DNA from: JAFNAG01 sp963739235
GTDB taxonomy: Bacteria > Acidobacteriota > UBA6911
Length of the DNA stretch: 64,000 bases
Direction: 5' to 3'
Assembly (NCBI GenBank): GCA_963739235.1
Contig: CAVTZY010000024.1
Span: forward strand, 186,001 to 250,000
Both the position numbers and the translations under genes were made by a program. Positions 27,334 through 35,222 of the stretch are shown in pieces; positions within the stretch are counted from its first letter, which is position 1; each line of letters opens with the position of its first letter. The notes under the pieces are model-generated. The model had not been told where the DNA came from and did no database searches. It saw nothing but the letters and a program-made list of their open reading frames with translations.

Positions 27334-29664
27334 CTAGGCCCTGTAAATTTTCACTTTGGTTCCGAATCGATAAGTCAAACCGGAGAGCGGGTCACGCTCA
27401 GGAGTAATCAGGTCGAGCACATTGACACTGCGCTCTTTTCCGTTGCTTCCGATCGCCCCGAGGCCATAGGGCAGATTGATGACACCGGGGGCGCATGCCG
27501 GAGAAATCATCGCGCGCACCTTGATTCTGCCCGCCGCGCTTTCAATCCAGATCCAGTCCAGTTCGCCGACAGAACCCGCCTGCGCTTCCTTTGGACTGAT
27601 CTCCGCCCAGGGATCACCTGCGATCCTGTCGAGAGGCATCGAAACCAGGCGCGCCCAAGGGAGCATGCCGGCGACCCCTCCTTGGAGCTTTCCCGGGCGG
27701 TAGAGGTTCAGCGTCAGCGGACGGTCCGGAACAGCGATTGGCATACCTTCGGAATGATAATGAGGCAAAAACTCTATCTCGGGTACCGCTCCCTCGGATC
27801 CTGCCAGACGCTTCTGAAGCTCGCGGCTGTACAAATCAATACGACCGTCCGGATGACCGCTGTAATCATAGAAGCTCCTCACCTGGAAATGCGGATCCAC
27901 CCAGGCGCCTGCCGCGGTCAGCTTCTGCCAGAACTCATCGAAAGTGCCGTACGACGACATCCACCAGCCCCTCGATTCCATCTCTCCCAGCAGACCCTGG
28001 TCAAATGTGTCACGACTGGGCAAGCCGGCCCGGGCTTCATATAAACCCAGGGCCCGGTGCTTCAAGATTTCCTCGAAATCTTTCCATGGCATGGCTGCCG
28101 CCATTCTCCCGCCCAGGCGTCGTGCCAGATCCAGCATGAGGTTGCCTGCATGGCGGGTTTCGCCTGCGGCCTGGATGCAGGGCTGCACGATCTCCCAACC
28201 CGCACTTGGCGAGGACGTCGGGAAGAGGCGGTCCTCCCAGCGCTCGAGGGGAAGAGCTTCGGGAAGAACGAAATCGGCGTAAGGGCTGGTTTCGTCGAGG
28301 AAGGGAGAGAAGGAAATCACCATCCCGATTTTCTCCAACGCCTCCTTTATCTGAGTGCGGAAAACGGAGGAGTAGGCCGGGTTGGAATAATAGACAAAGG
28401 CGATCTCCGCCCCCCCGGCGGAAACAAGAGCGGGCAGGTCTTCTATTGCATGGGTGCTGCGCGGAGATGCGCCGCCGGAAGGTGGCGGAGCAAGTGGAGC
28501 GAGCGGCACCCTGGGCTGCAGATAAATGCCGCCGGGCCGATTGATGTTCCCTTTCAGAAGGTTCAAGGCATGAATGGCCATGCCAGCGTAAATCCCGCCG
28601 GGCTGAGCGGTCACATTCTCGTCAAAAAGGGCGAGCGCGCTCGGGCTCTCGCCGAATGCCTTGCCCAGATTGATGATCCCATCGATCGGAACCCCGGTCA
28701 GACGTGAGACCACCTCGGGAGAATAGTCGCGCAGCACCAGGCCGCGGTAGCCCTGCCTGGTCACTCTGCCATCCCTGTTCTGGACATCGTTGAATCCGTA
28801 GAGATGCTCCTCCGCGAATCCGGCATCGTACTGGCGTTCTCGCAACATCACGTAGGCGATGCCCAACGCGAGAGCGCCATGCGATCCCGGCGTGATTCCT
28901 ATCCACTCGCTTGCCCGTTCTGCCGTGCGCGAAAAACGGATGCCCGCCAACGCCAGGGTCCCCTTCGCGTTTCGTCCCGCGGCATGAAATGAAGCATAGC
29001 TGCGCTGAAACTGCAGGGGAGACTCCCAGGAATTCAAAAGATCTGCGCCAAAGGACAGAACGAAATCGACGTTGTCGAAGTCAAACGCCGGGTGCGCCGA
29101 CAGCCCGTGCATGATCTGGAAAACCTGAGCGTAACCGTCGCCGGATTGATCCAGCAGAATATTGCTGGAACCCCATGTCTCCATGAAGTGATGCACCAGA
29201 TCCGCCATAGTCCCGCCGGTTTGCCCGAGAATAAAGGCGCACTTCTCCGCCGCCTTTCGGCTCTCAAGTCGCTTCATGGCCCCGGAAATCGCATCCAGAG
29301 CCTCGTCCCAACTGACCGGCTCGAATTCAGCGGTTCCCTTTCTCCCCTTGCGCTTCATGGGACGGGTCAACCGTTCCGGATGATAGAGCAACTGAAGCGC
29401 GGACATGCCTTCGGTGCAGACTCCGCCGGCATTGATAGGGTGATTGGGATTGCCGCTGATGCTGGTAGGATAGCCATCGAGCAGGCGAACCTTGATGCCG
29501 CAACCGCCCGGGCACATCAGGCATGTCGTCATGACAAAGCTCTCGATGTCGGGCAGAACTCCGGGAATGGAACCACCTGTGGAGGTCATATACCCCCATA
29601 ACGAACCCAGCGCAGCCGAGGCACCCGCAGCCCCTGTCAGCAGAAGAAACTCTCTTCTCTTCAT
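27334..29664 (-). CDS. Tat-exported molybdopterin-oxidoreductase-family subunit (QrcB-like)
   Basis: About 776 residues from the ATG at 29664; this start gives an excellent twin-arginine signal (MKRREFLLLTGAAGASAALG). An N-terminal Fe-S motif (CLMCPGGCGIKVRL, with a fourth Cys in GVCTEGMSAL) is followed by the large DMSO-reductase-family body and the C-terminal dinucleotide-binding beta-barrel (INLPYGLGAIG). The stretch where catalytic members have a Cys, SeCys or Ser metal ligand reads LLDQSGDGYAQVFQIMHG, with no Cys. This suggests a cofactor-free scaffold as in QrcB and ActB, not a terminal reductase. It starts 17 bp after the pentaheme gene. Confidence 0.85.
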   Translation of the reverse strand: MKRREFLLLTGAAGASAALGSLWGYMTSTGGSIPGVLPDIESFVMTTCLMCPGGCGIKVRLLDGYPTSISGNPNHPINAGGVCTEGMSALQLLYHPERLTRPMKRKGRKGTAEFEPVSWDEALDAISGAMKRLESRKAAEKCAFILGQTGGTMADLVHHFMETWGSSNILLDQSGDGYAQVFQIMHGLSAHPAFDFDNVDFVLSFGADLLNSWESPLQFQRSYASFHAAGRNAKGTLALAGIRFSRTAERASEWIGITPGSHGALALGIAYVMLRERQYDAGFAEEHLYGFNDVQNRDGRVTRQGYRGLVLRDYSPEVVSRLTGVPIDGIINLGKAFGESPSALALFDENVTAQPGGIYAGMAIHALNLLKGNINRPGGIYLQPRVPLAPLAPPPSGGASPRSTHAIEDLPALVSAGGAEIAFVYYSNPAYSSVFRTQIKEALEKIGMVISFSPFLDETSPYADFVLPEALPLERWEDRLFPTSSPSAGWEIVQPCIQAAGETRHAGNLMLDLARRLGGRMAAAMPWKDFEEILKHRALGLYEARAGLPSRDTFDQGLLGEMESRGWWMSSYGTFDEFWQKLTAAGAWVDPHFQVRSFYDYSGHPDGRIDLYSRELQKRLAGSEGAVPEIEFLPHYHSEGMPIAVPDRPLTLNLYRPGKLQGGVAGMLPWARLVSMPLDRIAGDPWAEISPKEAQAGSVGELDWIWIESAAGRIKVRAMISPACAPGVINLPYGLGAIGSNGKERSVNVLDLITPERDPLSGLTYRFGTKVKIYRA

Positions 29665-29681
29665 ATGCGTTCTGTCCGGCG

Positions 29682-30203
29682 TTAACGGTGACAAGACTTG
29701 CAATCGGTCGTCACCTTCGATTTCTCATGGCACTGCACGCAGTAGTTCATCGTTATCTTTACCAGCGGTTGGGAGGGCGGCACCTCCGTGTTGGCAATTC
29801 CGTCGTGGCACTGGGCACACTCGATCTTTCCCAAAACAGCGTGCCTGCGATGCGAATAATAGACATGGTCCGGAAGATGAAACAGCTTGTTGAACACCAA
29901 TGGCTTTCCATCCGCCAGGATTTTGCGTAGCTTGGCTTCTTCGGGACTCTTGGTGAGAGGGGTTTCATGGCAGATGGAGCAAATGCCTGCGTCCGGCAAA
30001 CCCGAGTGGGCGCCCTGGGAGTAGTAGGTGTGGCAAGCCGAGCACTCCATCTGGGCCGTGTGCTTACGGTGGTTGAACTGTATCGGCTGGGCGACGCGGT
30101 TGTGCAAGTTCCTGACTGCATATGCACTGCCCGATATCAGGATCGACATCACAACGAGCGCTCCAATAGCTTTGATCGCTCCGCGTTTCCAGGATGGTAC
30201 CAT
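29682..30203 (-). CDS. pentaheme membrane-anchored cytochrome c (QrcA/ActA-like)
   Basis: 173 residues; ATG at 30203 with GGAGG upstream. One N-terminal membrane helix (AIKAIGALVVMSILISGSAY). Five haem sites: CSACH, CSICH, CAQCH, CVQCH and CKSCH. Additional histidines in FNHRKHT and YYSHRRH can act as distal ligands, as in class III/c7-like multihaem subunits. First gene of the six-gene operon. QrcA is described as hexaheme and ActA as pentaheme, so the haem count leans towards ActA while the gene order matches Qrc. Confidence 0.88.
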   Translation of the reverse strand: MVPSWKRGAIKAIGALVVMSILISGSAYAVRNLHNRVAQPIQFNHRKHTAQMECSACHTYYSQGAHSGLPDAGICSICHETPLTKSPEEAKLRKILADGKPLVFNKLFHLPDHVYYSHRRHAVLGKIECAQCHDGIANTEVPPSQPLVKITMNYCVQCHEKSKVTTDCKSCHR

Positions 30204-30346
30204 CCGTGCACCCTCCGTTGCCTACAAGACCATCCGATTCCAAGCACTGCATCTGGCGTAGGCTTCGCCTTATCGCTAACGGTCACAATGCCTGCTCCAC
30301 ACAGGCAAGTGTTTGAAAAGGTAATGCTGATGCTGTCTTAAGGATA

Positions 30347-30364
30347 TGCAATCAGCAATCCAAA
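30347..30364 (-). promoter_or_regulatory. possible sigma-54 promoter of the Qrc-like operon
   Basis: Read on the minus strand: TTTGGATTGCTGATTGCA. The GG and GC doublets are separated by exactly 10 bases and the -12 half (TTGCA) is perfect, but the -24 half lacks the full TGGCAC. It would start transcription about 130 bp upstream of the pentaheme gene. The AT-rich tract 30380-30400 upstream shares the word AGATTATA with the tract upstream of the stronger promoter at 34066. Confidence 0.4.
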
Positions 30365-30553
30365 CCGGTGCCAGGAATATAATCTATTGATCCTATAATG
30401 GTTATGCGGCAGGAAAGATCGGATCAAAGAGGCCACAACCTGACAAAATGGCAGGCCGACAAATCAGTGATTGGTACAAATAGGATGAATGATCGCTTTA
30501 TATGGATGGATATTCTAGGGTTTGTGGCAAATGACTGCAGGACTGCCAAAGTG

Positions 30554-31927
30554 TCACATCGAATCGGAAACCTGGTCAAGCCCATATTCCCGCAATTTCC
30601 GATAAAGGCTGCGCTCACTGATGCCGAGAGTCGCTGCGATCTGCCTCCTGTGCCCGGAAAAACGCTTGAGCAGATTCTGGATGTACATGAGCTCGAGATC
30701 CCGCAGGCTGGGGAACCCCTTTTCCAGTTGGTAAAGCGGCGCGCCCTGATCGGCTTTCATGTTGTTGGGGAGATCTCTGGGCTGTATGACATCGCCCTCT
30801 GCAAGGATAAGCGCCCTTTCGATGACATTTTGCAGTTCACGGATATTTCCTGGCCAGGAGTATTGGTGGAGGATCTCCAATGCGTCCTCGCTGGCACGGA
30901 CGTGCTTTCGGCCCGGCATGCGGCTGATGAAATGCTCCACAAGGGCAAGTATATCCTCTCTCCTCTCGCGCAAGGGCGGGACGCGTATGGTTACGACGTT
31001 GATCCGGTAATAGAGGTCCTCCCGAATTCGCCCATCGCGCACCATCTGCTCGAGATTGCGATTGGTGGCAGCAATGATCCGGGCATTCACATGGATATCG
31101 CGCAATCCTCCCAGACGACGGAATTGCCCGGTCTCCACCACCCGCAAAAGCTTGGCTTGAAGGACGGGAGATAGCTCGCCTATTTCATCGAAAAAGAGAG
31201 TTCCGCCGTCCGCCACCTCAAACAAGCCGTGCTTGAGCGCGAGAGCTCCCGTAAACGCCCCTTTTTCGTGGCCGAACAGCTCGGATTGCAAGAGGTCTTC
31301 CTGGAGCGATGTGCAGTCGACCACGACAAATTGCTCGGCTGCCCGGGAGCTGCCCCGGTGGACGGCCTGAGCCACCAACTCCTTGCCGACCCCGCTCTCG
31401 CCTTGAATCAAGACCGTCGTATCCGTGGCCGCGACTTTGCGCACTATTTCCAGCACTTGTCTCAAAGGATGGCTTGCGCCGATGAATCGAGTGGAGCTCG
31501 ACTGCCGATCCAGGAGGTTGCGCAGCGTCCAGTTCTGGCGGCGCAGAAGGCACTTTTCGTAAGCTTTATGGATGATCGATTCCAGTTCCGCCAGCTTGCA
31601 TGGCTTTGACACGTAGTCGTAAGCTCCCATCTTCAGGCTTTCGATCGCCGTGTCGATGGTGGCATGCCCGGTGAGCATCACCACCTCCCCCTCAAAGGAT
31701 CTTACTTTGAGTTCTTTGAGCACTTCCAGCCCGCTTTTTTCAGGCATTCGGATGTCGAGCAGGATGACATCGAAGTTCGCCTCGTCGCACAGCTGCAACG
31801 CCCTGGCGGCGGATTCGGCCGGGACAACCTCGGGAAATGTCCGTGCCAGCTCTTGCGTAACCAGACAGCGGAAGCTGCTGTCGTCATCAACCACCAGAAT
31901 CCTTGGAGTGCGCTCGAATTGTTTCAT
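30554..31927 (-). CDS. sigma-54-dependent response regulator, NtrC family
   Basis: About 457 residues. Receiver domain with acidic pocket (ILVVDDDSSF) and phospho-Asp in VILLDIRMPEKSG; AAA+ domain with Walker A GESGVGKE, the sigma-54 contact loop GAFTGA and Walker B GTLFFDEIGE; and a Fis-type helix-turn-helix at the end (RRQIAATLGISERSLYRKL). Start set at 31927, where ATGA overlaps the kinase stop (translational coupling); an ATG six codons earlier is possible. It should activate sigma-54 promoters; good candidates are 34066-34081 and, more weakly, 30347-30364. Confidence 0.93.
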   Translation of the reverse strand: MKQFERTPRILVVDDDSSFRCLVTQELARTFPEVVPAESAARALQLCDEANFDVILLDIRMPEKSGLEVLKELKVRSFEGEVVMLTGHATIDTAIESLKMGAYDYVSKPCKLAELESIIHKAYEKCLLRRQNWTLRNLLDRQSSSTRFIGASHPLRQVLEIVRKVAATDTTVLIQGESGVGKELVAQAVHRGSSRAAEQFVVVDCTSLQEDLLQSELFGHEKGAFTGALALKHGLFEVADGGTLFFDEIGELSPVLQAKLLRVVETGQFRRLGGLRDIHVNARIIAATNRNLEQMVRDGRIREDLYYRINVVTIRVPPLRERREDILALVEHFISRMPGRKHVRASEDALEILHQYSWPGNIRELQNVIERALILAEGDVIQPRDLPNNMKADQGAPLYQLEKGFPSLRDLELMYIQNLLKRFSGHRRQIAATLGISERSLYRKLREYGLDQVSDSM

Positions 31928-33795
31928 GTCTGTAGAGGAATCCATATGGTGAATTTTGCTCCCCGGCCGCTCTGGCTATCGACCATGATGTCTCCGCCCC
32001 ATTTGGAGACGATCGACTTGGAGATAAACAGGCCAAGACCAGTTCCCTGACCTGATGCCTTTTTGGAAAAGAACGGCTCGAAGATTCGAACCTGGTCCGA
32101 TGCCTCGATTCCGAACCCATCGTCTGCCACCGAGGCAAAGGCACGCCCGGCCTCCCGCCATGTGCGGCACCAAATGTGCCCACCCTGGTTCCCGGCCTGG
32201 AGGCTGTTGAGCAGGAGATTTAAGAAAACCTGCCTGACCTGGGCTTCGGACAGTTTCAAAGTCGGCATGTCAGACCCCAGCTCCAATGAGATTTCGATTC
32301 CTCGCTTCGAGGCCTCGTACTGCACCAGCAGAATTGTCTCCTGCAAGGAATCGTTGAGATTCACCAGGGACGGGCCATACTCATCCTTCTGAGCCAGAAT
32401 GAGCAGGCGCCGGGTGACATCCCTGGCGCGCTCGATTTCGCGCTGGATCAAGCCCAGGGAAGACCCCAATCCGCCCAGAGGCTCGGAAGACGATTCCCGC
32501 AACCCATCCAGCCTGCGTCTCAACCCTTCGACGAAGGTGGAAATGGAAGCCAAAGGATTGTTGATCTCGTGCGATAATCCGGATGCCAGCAGTCCCATCG
32601 AAGCCAGCTTCTCTGAATGGGCCAGATTGGCCTCGAGCAATTTCCGTTCCGTGATGTCCCTGCGCACCTCGATAACCTGGTGGATTTCATTCGCCTCGTT
32701 CCGCAACGGGGAGGAAAAAACCTCGACGTATCTTTCCTTGCCATCGGGTCCAACCGCCGTCTGAACTTCCTTGTGAACCTGCCCATTGTCGAAGGTGTGC
32801 TTGCAGGCGGTGGTGTCGTATTCATGGGACTCGCCCGCGCCGCCACCCGTGGCGGCGCCATCGTTGTCCATGATCGCCTGGTTGCGGAAATGAGCCGCGT
32901 TGGCTGTTACAACCCGATAGTCCTGGTCAAGCACAATAATTTCATCATCGATATTATTGATGACGCTCTCGAGGTAATCCTTACTCCCCTGGATTTCCTC
33001 CATCGCGGTTTCCAATCGGCCTGACATTGCGTTGAAGCTCTCGGCCAGCTGGGTGAACTCGTCGTTGCCGGGCATCTCGACGCGCTTAAACTTGCCTTGT
33101 CCGATCTGTTCCGTTGCCTCCCCCAACCGCCTCAACTTGCGCAGGACCAGATGGTTAAGCACGATATACAAAACGCCGATGGTCAGCGCCAACATCGCGC
33201 CCCCCATGGCGAGCATGCGCAGCGCACCGGCTTGAATCTGCTTTTGGAGTGTGTCCTGCGAAAAGTCCATAATCAGGATGCCGTTGACCGTCGAGCGGGG
33301 ATCGTGGCATGAAGTGCAGTTCGGACGATTTTGGATCACAGTCACCGTCCGATAGTAGCGATGGCCTTGGGCGTCCTTGAGAGAAATCGTGTCCTTCAGG
33401 GCGAGCGAAGAATGGCAGTCGCGGCATCCGGGCTCTGTCTGACGCGCAAGCATTCGTCCCAATTCCGAGCTGTCCGAGGAATGGACTACCTTGTTGTCAG
33501 GGTTGATGACCATGATTTTCCGGGCATCACCGATCTCGGACAGCCTGGCGACGATCTGAGTCAAATCGTGATTGCGACGCTCGAGGACGGAGACCTCGAT
33601 TTGATGAGTGAGAATTCGTCCCATGTTGGTCGTGGAGTTCTCCATGGTCTCCAGCAATTGGCTCTCATGATAGCGCAGGAAAAGCACGAAAAATGGAATG
33701 CCGACGAGGATGAGCATGGAGACCAGACCGGCGATGATTCTGAAACTGAACCGATGAAACAAAGGAACAACGGCTGGCTTCATGAGCTCCTTCAT
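31924..33795 (-). CDS. c-haem-containing sensor histidine kinase
   Basis: About 623 residues. Order: membrane helix 1 (residues about 19-41), extracytoplasmic domain with two covalent haem motifs, CRDCH (124-128) and CTSCH (160-164), membrane helix 2 (about 190-214), HAMP, PAS (about 275-385), HisKA with phospho-His in GLSHEINNPLAS (His 409), and HATPase with DDGFGI and GTGLGLFISKS. The haem domain is predicted periplasmic and would sense redox state or a haem ligand. The exact start is uncertain: an ATG at 33783 or an upstream extension to 33894 is also possible. Overlaps its response regulator by 4 bp. Confidence 0.9.
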   Translation of the reverse strand: MKELMKPAVVPLFHRFSFRIIAGLVSMLILVGIPFFVLFLRYHESQLLETMENSTTNMGRILTHQIEVSVLERRNHDLTQIVARLSEIGDARKIMVINPDNKVVHSSDSSELGRMLARQTEPGCRDCHSSLALKDTISLKDAQGHRYYRTVTVIQNRPNCTSCHDPRSTVNGILIMDFSQDTLQKQIQAGALRMLAMGGAMLALTIGVLYIVLNHLVLRKLRRLGEATEQIGQGKFKRVEMPGNDEFTQLAESFNAMSGRLETAMEEIQGSKDYLESVINNIDDEIIVLDQDYRVVTANAAHFRNQAIMDNDGAATGGGAGESHEYDTTACKHTFDNGQVHKEVQTAVGPDGKERYVEVFSSPLRNEANEIHQVIEVRRDITERKLLEANLAHSEKLASMGLLASGLSHEINNPLASISTFVEGLRRRLDGLRESSSEPLGGLGSSLGLIQREIERARDVTRRLLILAQKDEYGPSLVNLNDSLQETILLVQYEASKRGIEISLELGSDMPTLKLSEAQVRQVFLNLLLNSLQAGNQGGHIWCRTWREAGRAFASVADDGFGIEASDQVRIFEPFFSKKASGQGTGLGLFISKSIVSKWGGDIMVDSQSGRGAKFTIWIPLQT

Positions 33796-34030
33796 TGAGA
33801 TCCAGGGAACCTGATGTACCAGAAACTGCCGGCTGGCGTCGCCTGGACAAGACAGTGGACAGCAGCCGCATTTCAGCGCGCGGGGCCACGACATGATTTG
33901 AAAACCGCCTGGATCTCGGCTCAGGCTGTGCCTGACAATTTGTCATAGTGCTGCCGCGCGAGCTAACCCGAGCTTGCGAATCCAGGCTGATCTTCTGAAT
34001 GCGACCGAGGCGCTAAGTCACTGACAATCT

Positions 34031-34052
34031 CTATAATCTGTCATTATTATAG
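34031..34052. promoter_or_regulatory. inverted repeat upstream of the -24/-12 promoter
   Basis: CTATAAT and ATTATAG separated by 8 bases, ending 13 bases before the -24 element. Its position and symmetry suit a binding site for an activator or repressor; whether the NtrC-type regulator binds it is inference. Confidence 0.4.
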
Positions 34053-34065
34053 AATATGTGGAATA

Positions 34066-34081
34066 TGGCAAAATAATTGCA
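34066..34081 (+). promoter_or_regulatory. sigma-54 (-24/-12) promoter of the monohaem cytochrome gene
   Basis: TGGCAAAATAATTGCA: GG and GC are 10 bases apart, with TGGCA at -24 and TTGCA at -12, close to the consensus. It would give a transcript with a leader of about 170 bases before the ATG at 34266. The adjacent divergent operon encodes an NtrC-type activator. Confidence 0.7.
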
Positions 34082-34265
34082 CTAAACCGTGCCTGGAGTC
34101 CTCGTAGCAAGAAACTGGAACTGCCTCGGCACGGCAAGAGACCGGAAGTTGTGGTTTATGTCCAGGGTCGGGGAACGCAGGGTAGTTCAGGAATCGGAAC
34201 AAGGGGAAGGAATATTGCTCTATCCATTTACAAACATTGATTATTTGAATGTGAGGTCAAAAGAC

Positions 34266-34649
34266 ATGCTGAAGAAGACGGCGCTATTGGCAGCGGTACT
34301 GATTTTTGTATCTCTAGGTGTTGTGCACTTGGCCGTTCCCACGGTTGCGGCGCAGGTTAAAGGTGATGCCAAGGCCGGACTTGAAGCCTACAAGAAAACC
34401 TGCCTGCGATGTCATGGCGAGCAGTGCAAGGGGGATGGGCCCGGCGCAAAACTGCTCAAGACTAAACCGGCAAATTGGACCGACCAGGCCACGATGTCGA
34501 AGCTGACTGAGAATGACTTGTTTACAGCAATCTCGAAGGGAACCGCGGCGGTCGGGAAATCCAGCGCCATGCCTGGCTTCGCGGACCAATTGAAGCAGCA
34601 GGACATTCGTAATCTTATTGCCTACATTCACCAGGTCGAAGGGAAATAA
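34266..34649 (+). CDS. monohaem cytochrome c
   Basis: 127 residues from the ATG at 34266; this start gives a signal peptide (MLKKTALLAAVLIFVSLGVV) that a longer in-frame extension would bury. One haem site (TCLRCHGEQCKGDG) and a candidate distal Met in SSAMPGFADQLKQQDI, followed by the terminal helix IRNLIAYIHQV. A soluble class-I cytochrome of this kind could shuttle electrons for the membrane complex encoded divergently. Preceded by a strong sigma-54 promoter. Confidence 0.9.
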   Translation: MLKKTALLAAVLIFVSLGVVHLAVPTVAAQVKGDAKAGLEAYKKTCLRCHGEQCKGDGPGAKLLKTKPANWTDQATMSKLTENDLFTAISKGTAAVGKSSAMPGFADQLKQQDIRNLIAYIHQVEGK

Positions 34650-35222
34650 TCCCCACGCTGCATAGGAGATCATCCGGCTGTGAGCAATCGAGGTCTACAG
34701 GGCGCTGCGCCCTTTGGACCGAAAACCCATTGCTCAATCCAAGCAAACGATGTTGTGGGATTTGGTTTGATTAGCAAGTCCTAATTTACGGGGGCACCTT
34801 ATGGAGCTTGGTCTCGTCGGACTCGGGCGGGATCAAGCTCTAGGAGGTCAGTACCAAGATGCGCAGATACGTTGCACTCGTCTGGATGCCTCTAATCTGA
34901 ACCGGTTGCGGTTCACCATAGCGGGACCGACTTCTGACTGCACCGCCGATCCTCCCTGGCAGGAAATCGCGCAACGGATAGTCTGAATCGACTGCATTTC
35001 GGGATCAAGCCTGGGTGTGATCGAGGGTCAGGTTTCGAGATAAGATGTTGACTCCCGCAGCGCTCTCGGCGGCTGCGTCACTCGCCGGCGGGCCCGATTA
35101 TACCTCAATATGGTATTCTGCTCAGGCCGAGGGATAGCAAACTGCCATTAATCTCCTTTGCACGAATCAGATCGGCATGGTGAGATGGTGCGAGCCATGA
35201 TCCTGTATCCGGGGAGTAATCG
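34650..35222. other. intergenic spacer, nothing recognised
   Basis: About 570 bases with no supported ORF. It should contain the promoter of the CocE-type hydrolase gene. A short open frame at 34801-34986 has no family features. Confidence 0.4.

Noticed and set aside
22702..30203. Canonical alternative complex III
   Set aside because: ACIII has a fused Mo-family/Fe-S subunit (ActB), a second NrfD-type subunit (ActF) and ActD/ActE; here Fe-S and Mo-family proteins are separate and only one NrfD-type gene is present, so Qrc-like fits better.
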